Below the pieces are notes generated by a model. It ran no database searches. It saw only the letters and a program-made list of their open reading frames with translations, and had not been told where the DNA came from. 64,000 nucleotides of DNA, taken from Myrmaecium sp. VS I D KN 1 (Eukaryota > Ascomycota > Dothideomycetes > Valsariales > Valsariaceae). Both the position numbers and the translations under genes were made by a program. Within the stretch, counting starts at the first letter, position 1. Each line of letters begins with the position of its first letter. The DNA lies in assembly GCA_019775845.1 (NCBI GenBank), contig JADQAV010000015.1, positions 496,001-560,000 of the forward strand, read 5' to 3'. This document shows positions 43,289 to 59,479 of the stretch, piece by piece.

Positions 43289-45861
43289 ATGGCTACGAAC
43301 GGCGTCCCGTCTCCCCCACCCCCTCCGCCGGATCTGTCCGCACCGCCGCCTCCTCCATCAGACGCACAACCTCCGCCTCCGCCACCCCCAGATGTTCCTC
43401 CGCCTCCTCCTCCGCCTGCTGAAGTCCCAGCACCTCCGCCGAATCAACCTTCGAAATCCAAGAACGGCGCAGTCCCAGCGAAAAGGAGTGATCCACTCGA
43501 CATTAATGAGATATTAAAGAAGAAGAGGGAGGCTGATGCCGCTGCGGCCAAGGTGAGTTACCTCGCATCGATCGCTATTCACGCAACATTGACCGCCTTT
43601 GTTCACACGAGTTCTAGTGTCGCATGAGCAGAACTAACTTTCAAATACCCTCAACAGCCTAAGTTCCTGTCCAAGAAAGAGCGCGAGCGACTAGCACTGG
43701 AGAAGCGTGCAAAAGAAGTGGAGGAGCAGAAGCGCAGGGAACAAGCTGCGCAGGCGAACCGATTCGATGGCGAGAATGGCCTGAGAAGGGATGGGACTAT
43801 CGACAAGCTCAACTCCAAATATCCGGCCGAGGGAACAAATGGCGACAGGAGAGCCGTGCCTACCGGGCCACGAGCGTTGCGTAAAGGCAACGTACCTACT
43901 GGACCCGCTGCGATGCGATCACAACCTCCGAACCAAGGCTATGACATGGCACCCCCTCCGCCTCCCAAGGCCGTTGCTATCACTGGACAGAAAGGTGCGG
44001 AAAAGCGTCAGGCGCCTGAAGACCCGGAAGCCGCACTGATACGGCAGCGCTACATGGGCGCCGAGACGAACACCTCCACATTCTCGGCCAAAAAGAAGCG
44101 ACGACGAACTACGGAGAAGAAATTCAATTTCGAATGGAACGCTGAAGATGACACGAGTAATGACTACAACCCTCTCTACAAAACTCGCGCGGAGCCAACT
44201 TTCTATGGGCGCGGGCGTCTGGGTGGTTTCTCGGATGATGTGGTGGACAAGGGTATCAATCACTACGCTCGGGCGCTGGTAGAACGTGACGGGGAATCGG
44301 GACGACTCAGAGCGCAAGAAATACTGGAGATGGAACGCAAGAGGAAGGAAGACGCATCGCGCAACGCGCTGGACAAGCATTGGAGCGAGAAGCGACTCGA
44401 TCAGATGCGCGAAAGGGACTGGCGTATTTTCAAGGAAGACTTCAACATCAGCGTCAAGGGCGGTTCCATACCAAATCCTATGCGATCTTGGGCTGAGTCT
44501 GGACTACCACCTCGGTTGCTGGAGATTGTGGAGCAGGTCGGCTACAAAGAACCGTCTCCCATCCAACGCGCTGCTATCCCAATCGCGCTTCAGAATCGTG
44601 ACCTTATCGGTGTCGCCGTGACGGGTTCGGGTAAGACCGCATCGTTCCTCTTGCCTCTCCTCGTCTACATCTCTAGATTACCACCGCTTGACAGCGAGAA
44701 TAAGCATCAAGGGCCGTATGCCCTGATCCTTGCTCCTACTCGTGAGTTGGCGCAGCAAATCGAAATTGAGACGAAGAAATTCGCGACTCCGCTGGGCTTC
44801 ACTTGCGTCAGTATCGTCGGTGGACATGCTATCGAAGAGCAGTCGTTCAATCTGCGGAATGGTGCGGAGATTATCATAGCTACTCCTGGTCGTCTGGTCG
44901 ACTGCATCGAAAGACGAGTGCTGGTGCTCAACCAATGCTGCTACGTCATCATGGACGAAGCTGACCGGATGGTTGATATGGGTTTCGAAGAGAGTGTGAA
45001 CAAGATCCTTGACGCCCTGCCTGTCTCCAATGAGAAGCCGGACACCGAGGAAGCAGAAAACTCCCGGGCCATGGCAATGGGCGGATACCGCCAAACGATG
45101 ATGTACACAGCGACCATGCCTCCGGCTGTCGAACGTATCGCTCGTCGGTACACCAGACGACCCGCCATTGTGACCATCGGAAACGTTGGCGAGGCCGTCG
45201 AGACCGTCGAGCAGCGGGTTGAGTTCATCGCCGGCGAGGATAAGCGTAAGAAGCGGTTGCAAGAGATTCTCAGCTCCGGCGAATTCGCGCCGCCCATCAT
45301 CGTCTTCGTCAACATCAAGCGCAACTGCGATGCCATCGCGCGGGAAATCAAGCACATGGGCTTCAGTTCGGTCATCTTGCACGGTGGCAAGACTCAGGAG
45401 CAGCGTGAGGCTGCGCTGGCCAGCCTGCGCAACGGAACGACGGACATCCTCGTCGCCACCGATCTTGCCGGGAGAGGTATCGATGTGCCGGACGTCAGTC
45501 TGGTCATCAACTTCAACATGGCCAACAACATCGAGCAGTACACCCACCGTATCGGTCGTACCGGTCGTGCGGGCAAGAGCGGTGTTGCCATCACCTTCCT
45601 TGGCCAGGAAGACGCCGATGTTATGTATGTATTTTCTAAAACCGTGTTCCTCCTTGCCCTTCCCTTTCACATGCTCATAGTCATGCTAACAACCTTTTTC
45701 TTCCTCACAGGTACGATCTCAAGCAAATGCTCCAGAAGTCATCCATCTCACGCGTTCCGGAGGAGCTGCGCAAGCATGAGGCGGCGCAGCAGAAGCGCGG
45801 AGGCACGAAGAAGATGGAAGACAGCACTGGGCACGGTGGTAAGGGTGGTGGCTGGGCGTAG
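43289..45861 (+). CDS. PRP28: DEAD-box pre-mRNA splicing helicase PRP28
   Basis: ATP-dependent RNA helicase that releases U1 from the 5' splice site so U6 can pair (step to the B complex), in the nucleus. Three exons (43289-43552, 43658-45624, 45711-45861) give 793 residues. The N-terminus is strongly proline-rich (runs of 4-7 Pro, residues 8-54), followed by charged sequence (KKRREADAAAAK-type; KKKRRRTTEKKFNFEWNAED) and the Prp28 signature PLYKTRAEPTFYGRG. The helicase core has Q-motif GYKEPSPIQRAAIP, motif I AVTGSGKTASF, Ia PTRELAQQ, II DEAD in VIMDEADRMVD, III TATMPP, IV-V ATDLAGRGIDVPDVS and VI HRIGRTGRAGKSG. The last intron splits Met/Tyr codons, and the tail ends GGKGGGWA. The MEQ/DEAD spacing and N-terminal region separate it from Dbp2-type helicases. 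Confidence 0.94.
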
Positions 45862-46360
45862 TAGGAGACGTAGCGTAGTAGTGCACTTCGACCTGGTATT
45901 CCAAGGACCGTCTAGAGGTTTTTTGTAGCATAATGAATGACCAAAGAGAAATATCAAAACATGAGAGATCCAGGTTAAGTGATCCATCCCTGGGGAGGCC
46001 GGACTTTAGAGCTGACTGACCCAAAAAGTGCAACTTGCATACTGATATGTCGTTCCATGATTCTCCCCTCCATCCCTCTCTCCCTCCCCCGCTGTCCCGT
46101 CAAGGGACGGGCAACCCGAGGTCACGGCAGCTTTTCCCCGAGCGAGCTGAGCTAGGAGTTCTATTTATACACCTCACCCACCCCTTCCTTCCGGGCCGAG
46201 GAGTAGTACCTAGCGCAAGGCTGGTCCTTGAACCCCCCACCACCCGCAGCCAGCAGGCTTCTCGGCAATCTCGCCGATGACACCCCATGCATGAGGGTCT
46301 GTCTCTCACGATATGTTCCTTTGGGTTTTCTGTCGGAAAGCATGCTTTGCTGGGGATGAA

Positions 46361-46392
46361 GGGAGGAGGAGGAGGAGGAGGAGGAGGAGGAG
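46361..46392. repeat. (GGA)n purine tract
   Basis: About ten GGA units in gene-free DNA. The poly-Gly ORF across it is spurious. Confidence 0.85.
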
Positions 46393-47290
46393 GGCGTGGA
46401 ATCGACTCCGCCGACGAGGCTGAGGCTGTGAGGCTGAGGCTGATCCTACCGCCGTGGATTTCCCGACCGGTTTTTCTCTTTCTCTGTTTCCCTTCTCGCT
46501 CGCTTCCGAAGTGCGTTCAATTCAATATACTCCGTAGTATAAACTTACCTACTGTTACCTACTCCTCCATCGTGCATTGAAGGGGAAGTAGGTATTGTAC
46601 GACGCCTCTCCCGCGTTGTGGTAGCAGGTACCTTAGGAATCCCAGTGACAGGAGTCCGTCCTGCTCGGCACATGCTGTGAGAAACAAGGAAAAATAAAGA
46701 ATGCATGAAAAGGCTGGGTCTGCAGCAGCCGCCAAGCAATTAAGATCAGTACTAAGGTCAGGTACTACAGCAATTCAAATTGATAACTTTTACCGTGGGT
46801 GGGCATTCTTAATAGGGGGCCATGGGATGCAGACGAAGTTGAAGATGGGAATACGAGGGGATCTGCTCCCTTCCGTTGCTCCTTCCCTTCGGTGCAAAGC
46901 AAAGCGAAGCGAAGAAGAGAAAAAAAGGGGTCCGCACGTCGATCGGTCCATCGCTTCTGGCATGTCTTCTCTGTCACACATGCGCAAGGCTCCCAGGAGC
47001 GGAGGGGCTGCATGCCACCTCTGACGAACTACTCTACTTCCAGCTCTGAAGATTTTCAGATGTCTGGCTATTCACCACCACAGGAGCTACGGAGTTCTTC
47101 ATCTTTCCCATCTTCCACGACAAGCGTCCAAAAGTACGTTCTTCTGGACCTGTCCGCCCCACAAGGGAAGCCCACAAGGGAAGCCGTGAAGGCTCGGGTC
47201 GGCTCATCGCTTGTGAGGTTTAAAGTTGCGATCCGGCTCCCCATCATCGACATTCTCGACCGCTCCGTGCCTCCTGCTTTTCCGCGCGGT

Positions 47291-47322
47291 ATCAAAGCTA
47301 TCAAGCTATCAAGCTATCAAGC
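47291..47322. repeat. Short tandem repeat, unit about 9 bp (CTATCAAG)
   Basis: Three to four near-identical copies of CTATCAAG with a final variant CTTTCAA, in gene-free DNA. Confidence 0.75.
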
Positions 47323-48916
47323 TTTCAACGGTGACAGGGCCTGGGGGCGCCCTCGGACAGAGAGAGGCATGCTCCGTTGAAGGATCGACAGGCAAATCAA
47401 TACCCGCGTCCTCCCCCCCATTGACGCAGGGAAGCGCTTATCCGACGGGCGATGACGGAATCAAACTGGGAAAAGGGAGTTTCGTCAGGGGAAAAGGAAG
47501 TTCTTTGCGCGGAGAAAGCGTCAGGATCCCTTCCCGATCGTCGGCATCGTCCCTCCCTCTCATGAGCTCGGCGATGATAAGCGATCGGATAGAGCCCGCA
47601 CGGGTGGTGTTTGTTCGAAAGGGACGGAGGGCCGCATGATGTTTCGGCAGGTCGGGCCAAAGGCGGTGGGTGTGTCTTTTTACGTCGACGGGCAGGATGG
47701 AACGACAGCCCACGGACGTTTAAAGGTAGGCAAACAAACGGTTTTTGGCCGTGGCCGGAGGAGTTTAGCTCCCCCGTTCCCATTGCGTGCATTGATAGCT
47801 ACCAGGTACCTACGTTGCCTTACGGTAGGCACTAGTCGTTCACTTCTGACCTCCCTAGAGCTTCCTCTTCGGCTCTATACGAGGCGAGCGGAGAGAAAGA
47901 GAGAGATATTGACCGCACGCATCGACGCCCATGATGGTTCGCTTCCGCGGTCGTTGTTGACCGAGGCTATTTTTGTCGGCCCTGAACGCGATCCCTGCAT
48001 GAGATCAGTGCATCCAGGAACCGGCCGATGAGCAGCCTTCACACGTTCAGGTTCCACGGCGAAAGGGAGGGCTGCGCAGAAGAGGCGCGCTAGCCCCAGG
48101 CGCCACCCCGGGGACCAGGAGGAAGGGCAGGTTTGAACGAGCATGGCTTGCTTCGCATGGCGGGTTGTTTCGCATGGGCTGGCTGGCTCGTTCGGTAAAG
48201 TCAAAAGCTGGGCGAATTCACAAGCCGACGTCAGAGCAAAGGGGGTTCCTGAGAACCCGATACCTTACCTTGCCGGACCTTCTTTAGGAGCACGTCCGAG
48301 CCATGGGTTCGGAAAGGATGGATGGGTTACTTGTTAAAACAGAGGTTTGTGATTGAACGGAATGCAGCCGTTGGCATGTTTCGAAAGCTCAGCCACGGAA
48401 GGTCGCGAGCCAGTTCAGGGGTGGTTACGGTTTTGGTTTGGTGATGGCAGCAGCAGAACAGCAGCCAGCACCAAGCAGCAGAAGCAAGGGGATCATCATC
48501 GTCGTGAGAGCCATCGTCACTGATGAATTGGAACGGTTTGATAGATGGATATACTATAGTACTGTACATACAAACATCTGTACAACAGACATGGCCCGGC
48601 ATGCATTAGTTTGCAACATGTATTGTCTGGGCATATCCATGGGATGGCATGGCACCGGCGGGCATGACGACCGGCCGACACGACCCAAGCTCGCCGACAC
48701 CGATGAAAAAAACGAAGAATGGCGGCTGCGGTGAACGACGGCGGTCGGGTGCTCGTGCCTTCCTGCGCTCGTGTCTCCTCTCCGACCTGCACAGCACCGT
48801 CGACCGCACCGTGGACTGCCCGCACCGACACTGCGAAGGCGTGGTGGAGCAGGTCTGACGAGCTAGGGCGGTGCGCTACCGCCTCGAAGCAGCTGCAGCA
48901 GCGAGGGCAGTCGAGA

Positions 48917-48924
48917 TATAAAAA
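48917..48924 (+). promoter_or_regulatory. TATA-like box upstream of GFA1
   Basis: TATAAAAA about 240 bp upstream of the GFA1 ATG, followed by a long C-rich leader. Position and leader length fit a fungal core promoter; not proven. Confidence 0.4.
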
Positions 48925-49158
48925 TAAAGTCCAGCCCATTATCCAACGCCCCCCCAAACTCCACTCCATAAACACCGCTCCAACCTTTCTTTCACCCCAG
49001 CAACCCCCCAACCCGCATCCGGCCTTCCCCCCTTCCACCACCGCCTACCTTCTCGTTCAAATACCCTTCCTGCCCTCCCCCCCCCCTACGACGTCCACGC
49101 TTCCTGCTCGCATATTCTCTCTCCCCCTTTCGCATCCTGATTCCCTGTTGTTTGCGCA

Positions 49159-51506
<2,348 letters not shown>

Positions 51507-52442
51507 AACACAAAAGCGAATCTCGGTTGTCTTCGGTTCTGTGCACACTTTCGGTTGATGTCAAGGGGTTCTATGGCGTCGCAATGATGAGGCATACCAT
51601 TTGGGATCACAAGCATCTGCGCTCTGCAGGGGATTTTCGGGGCGTGGATCATTTCGGGTCGATTTTTTTTTCCTTTTAATGTTCTATTTCTTTTGTAATC
51701 GACGGTTACGGCGGGACCTCTTGATTAATGACTTCGGCTGTGGAGGAACGACCTGAAAACCCCCCTAAACATGTATTGGGAATGTGCTCAAGAAAGCAAG
51801 ATAGATGTATCTAAATCCAGGCAACGACCTCGGATTCACAAGTAACTGCTCTACTTATTCTGTACGCGCGCGGTATAAATGTCAGCTTTCATTCCCCAGA
51901 ACCTCAACGACCAATTCCCCGACTTGACCCCCTGTGAAGAAAGCCCATCATCGCTGTCTCAATCCCTTTCGTTACCCGGAAAGTGTGGTGGGGAAAGGGA
52001 AAAAGGGGGGGTTGGGTGTGGAGATCAGGATGACACGATGGCCAGATCGTGCGGGCGCTGGAGAACGTTTCTAGAAGCTCAACCATCTTTTGCATAACTT
52101 TTGTGCACTCTTCTGTCTCTGTGATTGACGTGACTTACGCAAGGGGCTGTCCATCCAGGCACGGCGGAGACGTGCGATTGGCCAGTTTCGGGTTTCCTCT
52201 CAAACCCCACCCCCACCTCATCTGCGCAAGCTGAGCTCAGCGTTCAGCTGGAAGGGGAGGGGGGTGGTCTCGTTCTCACCTACTACCTACCTACGTACCA
52301 CTCTTATACCCGTCTACTACCTTACACCCATCACCACTGCGAATCTACCACCTCTTATAGCTGCTTTTTGCCCTCTCGCGCGGGTCGTCGACGCTTACTG
52401 CTACCACCACTACTACTACTACAACTACTGCTGCTTGTCATC
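51507..52442. other. Intergenic: GFA1 3' region and RIB4 promoter
   Basis: About 0.9 kb. T-rich at 51662-51700 (GFA1 3' UTR). The final 180 bp are rich in ACTACT/CTACC triplets, a pyrimidine-rich leader before the RIB4 ATG. No gene seen. Confidence 0.4.
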
Positions 52443-53335
<893 letters not shown>

Positions 53336-53959
53336 AGGGTTGATGTTTAGGAGGAAACATGACGAGATGCGGAGTGAGATCTCCGATGTGCAGGGATATT
53401 TTGACGATGGTCACGCAATGTCTGGAGACGTGAAACGAAGGCACCAAGTGCAGCTGACGTGCCTACATAAAATAAAGGGAAAAAAGAACAAATACTTGTC
53501 CGTCTAGTAATCAATGGTTACCATCTCCGCGGAAGGTCTTCTGTGCTGGTGCATGCCCTAACACCGTGTGATAAAGAAGGTTGTGCTGGTAATCGTGAGA
53601 GGATCGGTGCCATGAGAGAGATCTCTGTGCTTAGACCGTCTTACGGCATCGAAGTCCGTTGCAGAGTTTCCGGACGACGGTGGTTCGCCAGCCTTGTCCG
53701 TCCAGGAGGCGGGGGTGCAGGCGGCGGAGAACACGCTCGCCTAAACATAGGGACCTCCCCCCCTTCCAGTCCACTCCACCTCCGTCCTCCGTCCCTCCGC
53801 AACCCAGATACCCTGCCTTTGACCACCTATACCGAAACAACACGCCCCTCGACTCTCCGCGATGACACTTCACATCTTCACAGTCCCGTGATGCTACAAC
53901 AGCCTTGCAATACCATTGGCTTACACGCATAACCAACCACCCTTCCCCCGACCCGAGCC
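53336..53959. other. Intergenic: RIB4 3' region and RCY1 promoter
   Basis: 624 bp. AT-rich near 53468-53500 (RIB4 3' end). CCTCC-rich leader from about 53750 to the RCY1 ATG. No gene seen. Confidence 0.4.
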
Positions 53960-56884
53960 ATGTCCGCCCGATCGTCGTTCAAGCCGGCGGCCGTCGCGGG
54001 CGGGCGTCCGGGACAGCAGCACGTCCTGGCCTCGCTGCGGGCCGCGTCCATGGCGGGCTCGGGCAAGCCGATCCTGCCGGCGGAGCTCATCGCCGCGATC
54101 CTCGACCACCTCTCCGTCCCGGACCTGTTCCGGTTCGCGCGGACGAACCGGCGGATGCAGGAGATGGTGTACGACGACACCCGGTGGATTCAGCGGCTAA
54201 AGAGCATGGGCTGTTGGAATGACAGGGAAGCGCGCCAGCGGTTCGAGGAGGGCATGCGGAGGAAGCTCGAGGCGCAGCGGGCGAGGCAGGCGGAAGAGAC
54301 AAGGAGGTTGAGCGCCGTGGCGAACGCGAACGGGGCTATTGGCGGCGGCGGTGGCGGCGGAGCGGTAACGCTCTTCGACGCGGGCGTCGAGGAGGAACGC
54401 ATGAGGAGGTCGACGGAGCGGCCACCGCCAACGACGACCGTGCTGGATGACGGATTCGACGCCATGACCTTGACGGCGAACGGGACGATGAACGAGCCGC
54501 CGCTGTGGCAGGACCCGCAATACGCGCTGACGGTCCTGCAGCGGGTGCGGTCGATCCGCGGGCACGCGCGGGAAGAGTACGGGAAGGTGTACGGCGCGCT
54601 GGCGCCGTTCTACTTCGACCTCGCCCGGTCGCGGAGCCACACGGACCCGGTGCTCTTCCGGGCGTACCGGGACCCGGAGGAGCAGGCGAGGATGCTGGCC
54701 CAGCTCAAGGTCTTCGCCAAGAGCGACTGGGCGCAGGGCTGGCAGGAGCGGGAGGAGAAGCTCGACTCGATGATGGGCATCTTCGAGAACGCGGTGCTCC
54801 GCGAGTTCGAGCAGGGCTACGCCCTGGACGACGTGGACGGACGGATGAGGAGATATGCGCACGTCCTGGTCGCGCTGAACGGCGGCGCGGCCGGGATCGA
54901 CAGCTTCATTCACAATCATAAGCTGATGCTGGAGAAAGACAGCTTAGGGGACCCGTTACTCTGCCTTGGGCCCGGTGATTCTGGAACTATTAACCTCAAC
55001 GCCTCCCTTGAGTTTTACCGGAACCTGGCAGCCAACCTGAATGAACAGAGCGCGATCATCGATCGGGTGTTTCCTCCCACTATCGATGTCCTACTACCTT
55101 TCCTTGAGCGGGTGGGAGAAGACATCATTTCCGAGTACCTCACGACGCTCTTCGATGAAGCCCATGAAAGGAGCCTGGAGGCCTACGTCAAGCTTGTCCC
55201 GGCTCTTTTCGAGCAGGGCCTACGGTTCGCCAAATCACTGCAACCTACGCAGGCCTCGCCGCCCGATTTTCCGGAGAAGGCGAAGGAGATCATCGCTCGC
55301 TGCTTCGAGCCACACATCGACTTGTACGTTTCCGAAGAGTTCGACTTCTTCCAGGGCAAGATGGAGGCCGAGGTGGACGCGTGGGAAAAGCGGCTGCAGG
55401 ACGAGGAGCAGTCGACAGAATCGTATTACATGTCCAACGTCAACCGGCAAGCGGTCAAGCGGGACTTCTTGACGTCCTTCAAGAAGGTCGTCATGATGCC
55501 GGTGAACACGATATCGACACCGTTCGCGGCCGCCAAGCCTGCCGTTCCGCAACCCGCCGTGAACGGGGACAGTCTTGAACCTCCTTCATCTGGTCGATCC
55601 ACTCCCACCATCGAACGAGCGGCGTCTCCACGGCCCGAAGCGCCGACGACCGAGCTGGCCGCGAAGGCTGCCATCATGAACTCGCGGCTCGAAGGCATCC
55701 GATCACTCTTCAGCATCGAGGTCGCGCTGAACCTCATCCACGCTGCCAAGGCAAGTCTGGAACGAGTAGCGCTCTTCGTGCAGCTGGGCGGGCAGAACGG
55801 CGAGGAGATGAAGGAGCAGTGCGAGGCCATCTTCGTCCAGCTGCTCCAGATGCTCGGGAACCGGCACATCAAGGGCGGCTTCGACAAGGCCGTCGGCCAC
55901 TTGTCGACATACAACCCTAGAGAAGTCGGGGAGCATGGGCAGGAAGGGGTGGAGCCGCTGGTGACGTTCCTGGAGCTGGTCAACGTGGGCGACCTGATCC
56001 AACAGATGGTGGAGGTGTTCTTCCTGCAGGAGCTGGTGACGCCGAAGCTGGTCGACCGGGACGACTTCCTCAGCCAGGCGGTGAAGGAGAAGAAGCGGTT
56101 CGAGCAGATGCTGGACGAGCGGGTGGCGGCCGGGCTGAACAAGGGCATCGACGTGCTGATCGACGAGGTGGAGTACGTCTGCGCGACGACCCAGGTGGCC
56201 ACCGACTTCAACCCGCTGCCGAACGCGGCCGGGGTGGTGGAGGTGCAGGACATCGGGCCGAGCGTGACGGCGAGGCGGGTGGTGGAGATCGTCCGGTCGC
56301 ATACGGGGATGCTGGTCGGCAGCACGGACAAGAATATGCTGGATGTGTTCAACCAGGAGGTCGGGCTGCGGCTGTTTGCCGCGCTGTGCAAGCATCTGAA
56401 GCGCCAGCGGATCAGCGTGGATGGCGCCATCAAGCTTATCAGGTATGTTATGTTTTGAGTTTCTCGATCTCCGTCCGCACTCTCGGCTATAGGTAGGCAC
56501 GGACGATCCCTCTGGAGCATTCGGAGCGGGAGATCGTCGTGGAGGGAGGGTAACGATCGGACCGTTCAAGATGGTATACCAAGAAATGCTGACCAGGAAA
56601 ATGCACGAATTAGCGACACGAACCTCTACCACGCCTACATCGCGACGCTGAAGAACAAGTCGCTGACGCAGTACTTCAGCGCGCTCCGGGAGCTGGCGCA
56701 GATCTACCTGATCGCGGCGGACGACGCGAAGGAGATCGCGAAGATCATCGCCGACCCGGACCGGTACTACGGCATCTTCCGGGCGGAGGAGGTGTACGAG
56801 TTCGCCGAGCGGCGGGCGGACTGGTTCACGGTCAAGAAGGAGGTCGAGAAGGCCATGTATGGCTTTGGGTGCTGCGTCATGTGA
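53960..56884 (+). CDS. RCY1: Recyclin-1, F-box/Sec10-like recycling factor
   Basis: Homologue of yeast Rcy1, an F-box protein needed for recycling of plasma-membrane proteins from early endosomes at sites of polarised growth; its body resembles exocyst subunit Sec10. Two exons (53960-56442, 56614-56884; 171-bp intron) give 917 residues. An F-box at about 34-75 reads ILPAELIAAILDHLSVPDLF ... RFARTNRRMQEMVYDD. A basic coiled stretch, a Gly run and linker follow. The helical Sec10-like body runs from about 170 on, with blocks such as FLERVGEDIISEYLTTLFDE, QVATDFNPLP and the C-terminal exon SLTQYFSALRELAQIYLIAA ... DRYYGIFRAEEVYEFAERR. The last four residues are CCVM, a CaaX-type farnesylation signal also seen in yeast Rcy1. 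The coding sequence is very GC-rich in its first half. Confidence 0.93.
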
Positions 56885-58261
56885 GGGCTGGCTGTTTTTG
56901 TTTTGTTTCCCTTGAGGTGGTTTGTTGGGAAGGGGGAGGGAGAGGGAGATGCTGGGGAAAATCGAGGCGGATCAGATGGAGGGACGTCGTCTGATCTATG
57001 TGATCCAGGCGTTCTGTGTATGTGTATGTGTGTTTGTATGTGTGCGCGTGCGACTCTTGTTAGGGTGGTAGGACAGGATGCACATCAGATGCGTCGTCGT
57101 ACATGCACACCACCATCACCACTACCACCAAGCATGTATGAAAGTCACAAGCGGGAACACATGGTTTGATATGTATGCTTGCATGTCATATGCATATATC
57201 TCCACGTAGAATTATATGTGTACGTGCGTAGACTCATATGGCGTTTGCTTGCGGTTGCTTCCTGAGTTAAATAATCATCCTTTCACGTTCATCATTGCTA
57301 TGCGCGGGGTTGGAGAAAGAAAGGATAAAGTACTTAAGAGAGGACAGGGATGATATTAACTCTCTCTGAGTAACTTTGAAACGAATACCTAATCAAGGTG
57401 AATCTTCTTGTTATAGTGATGCTATACATAAATATAGAAGTTCGCAGCGTTCCTCCCAATTGTGAGTATATATAAGATTCAGGGAAGGCCGGTAAGGCGA
57501 AGGGATTCGCGTGTGAGCGGAACGTTCCCCGCCTGCCCGCGAGCTAGAGGCTGTCGGGTAAGGTAGCCAGCTCTCCCCCGGCGCCCGTCCGTTGAGGCTG
57601 ACCATCTGTCTGTCTTGCATCGATTCGGGATGGCAGAGTCGATCATCGGGATATCCTGGTGAAACCGAACATATTGTATTCAGTCTGGCTTCGTGATCTT
57701 CCTTCCTCGATCTACCTCACTTCACTCCACTCCCCTTCCCTTCACTTTTCTTAGCGGTCGGTCGTTCCCAGCTAGGGCGTCATACTTTTACTCCGTACCG
57801 ACGACAACGCTACCCTACCCTACCCGTACATGCATCATCCGTCCGGGGATATCCATCCATCGACCACCACATAACCCTCCAGCAAACTCGGCAGACGTCC
57901 GTCAACCGAAGAGGGAGCAGCAAGCTCATTTGCCTTTCTTCTTCTTCATCTTCTTTCTCTTCCTTCGTTTTCACCCGTCCCTCCCCCCGTGACGCCCATC
58001 CGGTCCATCGCCAGACCACAGACCAAGCCAGCCACCTCCACACCGTCCGACAACAACATCCAAGCTCCCGCTGACGACCCCCATTGCACCACCACACACC
58101 GAGCTCGCCCAGCCGCGTCCCGACATCCCTTCGCTCTGCCCCCGCTCCACCGTTGCACCACTCCATTCTTCACGACTGCCGATAATTCCACACGCTCGCT
58201 CCTTTGGCTGTTGTCTCCGCTGCAGACCGTCCGAACCACCGTTGGATAGCTACCGCCCGTC
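56885..58261. other. Intergenic: RCY1 3' region and promoter of SWIB gene
   Basis: 1.4 kb. TGTGTATG-type alternation at about 57016-57045 and AT-rich DNA at 57170-57430, then C/T-rich leader from 57690. ORFs lack domains. No gene seen. Confidence 0.4.
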
Positions 58262-59479
58262 ATGCCATGTGAGCTCCCGCATGCCCGCAACACACCCTCA
58301 GCCAGCGCGCTTCCTCCTCCGAGAGCTAGCTAACCGCGTCCCCAGTAACGCCGGAGCAAGAGACCCAGTGCGCGGTCATCATTGACGACATCCTCCGCCG
58401 CAGCGACCTCAACACCGTCTCCGCCAAGCGCATTCGTAAGGGACTGCAAGAGCGGGTTTCCTACGACATCGCACCCCTCAAGGTGATTTTGCGCCTTTCA
58501 GCTCGAGCTTCTACCCTACCCCACCCCTTCTCCCCCGAACACGCGCTGACACCCGTCGCAACCCCCAGGCCGAGATCAACAATCTGATCAACATCCGCTT
58601 CGACAAGCTAAATGAGGAGCAACAACAACGGCAGACGCAGCCCGAGCAGGGTGCCAACGGCGAAGAGCGATCCGTCGGACGCGAGCATGCTGACGTGAAC
58701 GGCGAGACGCAAACAAACGGCGAGGCGGTCAAGGCGGAGACTAACGGCACCACCGAGTCCAGCGCATCCTCGCCCTCGGCCAAGAAGCGGTCCGAGCCCG
58801 AGCAGGACGAGTCGGAGCTGTCGGACGTGGTGGACACGCCGCCGCCGAAGAAGAAGCACAAGCAGGCCATGTCGGCCCGGGAGGAGGAGGACGACGCGGC
58901 GCTGGCGGCGCGGCTGCAGGCGGAGGAGAACAGCCGGTCACGGATGCGGGCGACGCGGGGCGGGGGCACGAAGAAGCGGGCCGCCCCGGTGGTGAAGGCG
59001 GCCAAGGGGGCGACGAAGAAGAAGAAGTCGGCGAAGAAAGTGAACTCGGATGACGACAGTGAGGTGGATCAGGATGAGAGTGGAGGGGAGAAGAAGGAGG
59101 TGAAACGGACGGGAGGGTTCCACGTAAGTTTGCTCTTGCTCCATTTTCCTCTGCCCCGGTCTGCTTCGGTCTCGAACGAAGGGGCAAGGGGAAGAAAAGA
59201 AACTATCACTGAGCACGATCCGACTGACGAGCAACCTCGCAGAAACCCATGGCGCTCTCCGAACCGCTGTCGGCCCTGCTGGGCGAGACGGAGCTGTCGC
59301 GGCCGCAGACGGTGAAGCGGATCTGGGAGTACATCAAGGCGCACGACCTGCAGGACCCGACGGACAAGCGGCAGATCCGGTGCGACGACGCGCTCCGGAC
59401 CGTCTTCAAGCAGGACCGCGTCCACATGTTCACCATGAACAAGATCCTCAACCAGAATTTGTACGCGCTGGATGAGTAG
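58262..59479 (+). CDS. SWIB/MDM2-domain chromatin protein (UAF30/TRI1-like)
   Basis: Four exons (58262-58268, 58346-58482, 58569-59123, 59243-59479) give 311 residues; the first coding exon is 7 nt. N-terminal DEK-C-like helical domain (about 5-65): CAVIIDDILRRSDLNTVSAK, RIRKGLQERVSYDIAPLKAE, INIRFDKLNEEQ. The middle is disordered and charged, with lysine clusters (nuclear signals). C-terminal SWIB domain (about 233-311): LSEPLSALLGETELSRPQTV, KRIWEYIKAHDLQDPTDKRQ, IRCDDALRTVFKQDRVHMFT, MNKILNQNLYAL. Yeast Uaf30 (RNA polymerase I upstream activating factor) and Tri1 share this DEK-C plus SWIB layout, so a nuclear, transcription-related role is likely. I cannot tell which paralogue this is. 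Confidence 0.9.

Larger units (their letters stand above)
45862..49158. other. 3.3 kb stretch without a convincing gene
   Basis: Between PRP28 and GFA1. Open frames are short, overlap on both strands and show no domain. Simple repeats include a GGA run (46361-46392) and a GCTATCAA tandem at 47293-47320. The last about 250 bp are C/T-rich, with a TATAAAAA box at 48917-48924, so the right part is the GFA1 promoter and leader. A long regulatory region would suit a gene that responds to cell-wall and nutrient state, but I see no specific site. Confidence 0.5.

Noticed and set aside
44678-45670. 330-codon minus-strand ORF opposite PRP28
   Set aside because: Antisense shadow; the plus strand carries all helicase motifs.
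46287-46580. Glycine-rich ORF
   Set aside because: Created by a GGA simple repeat.
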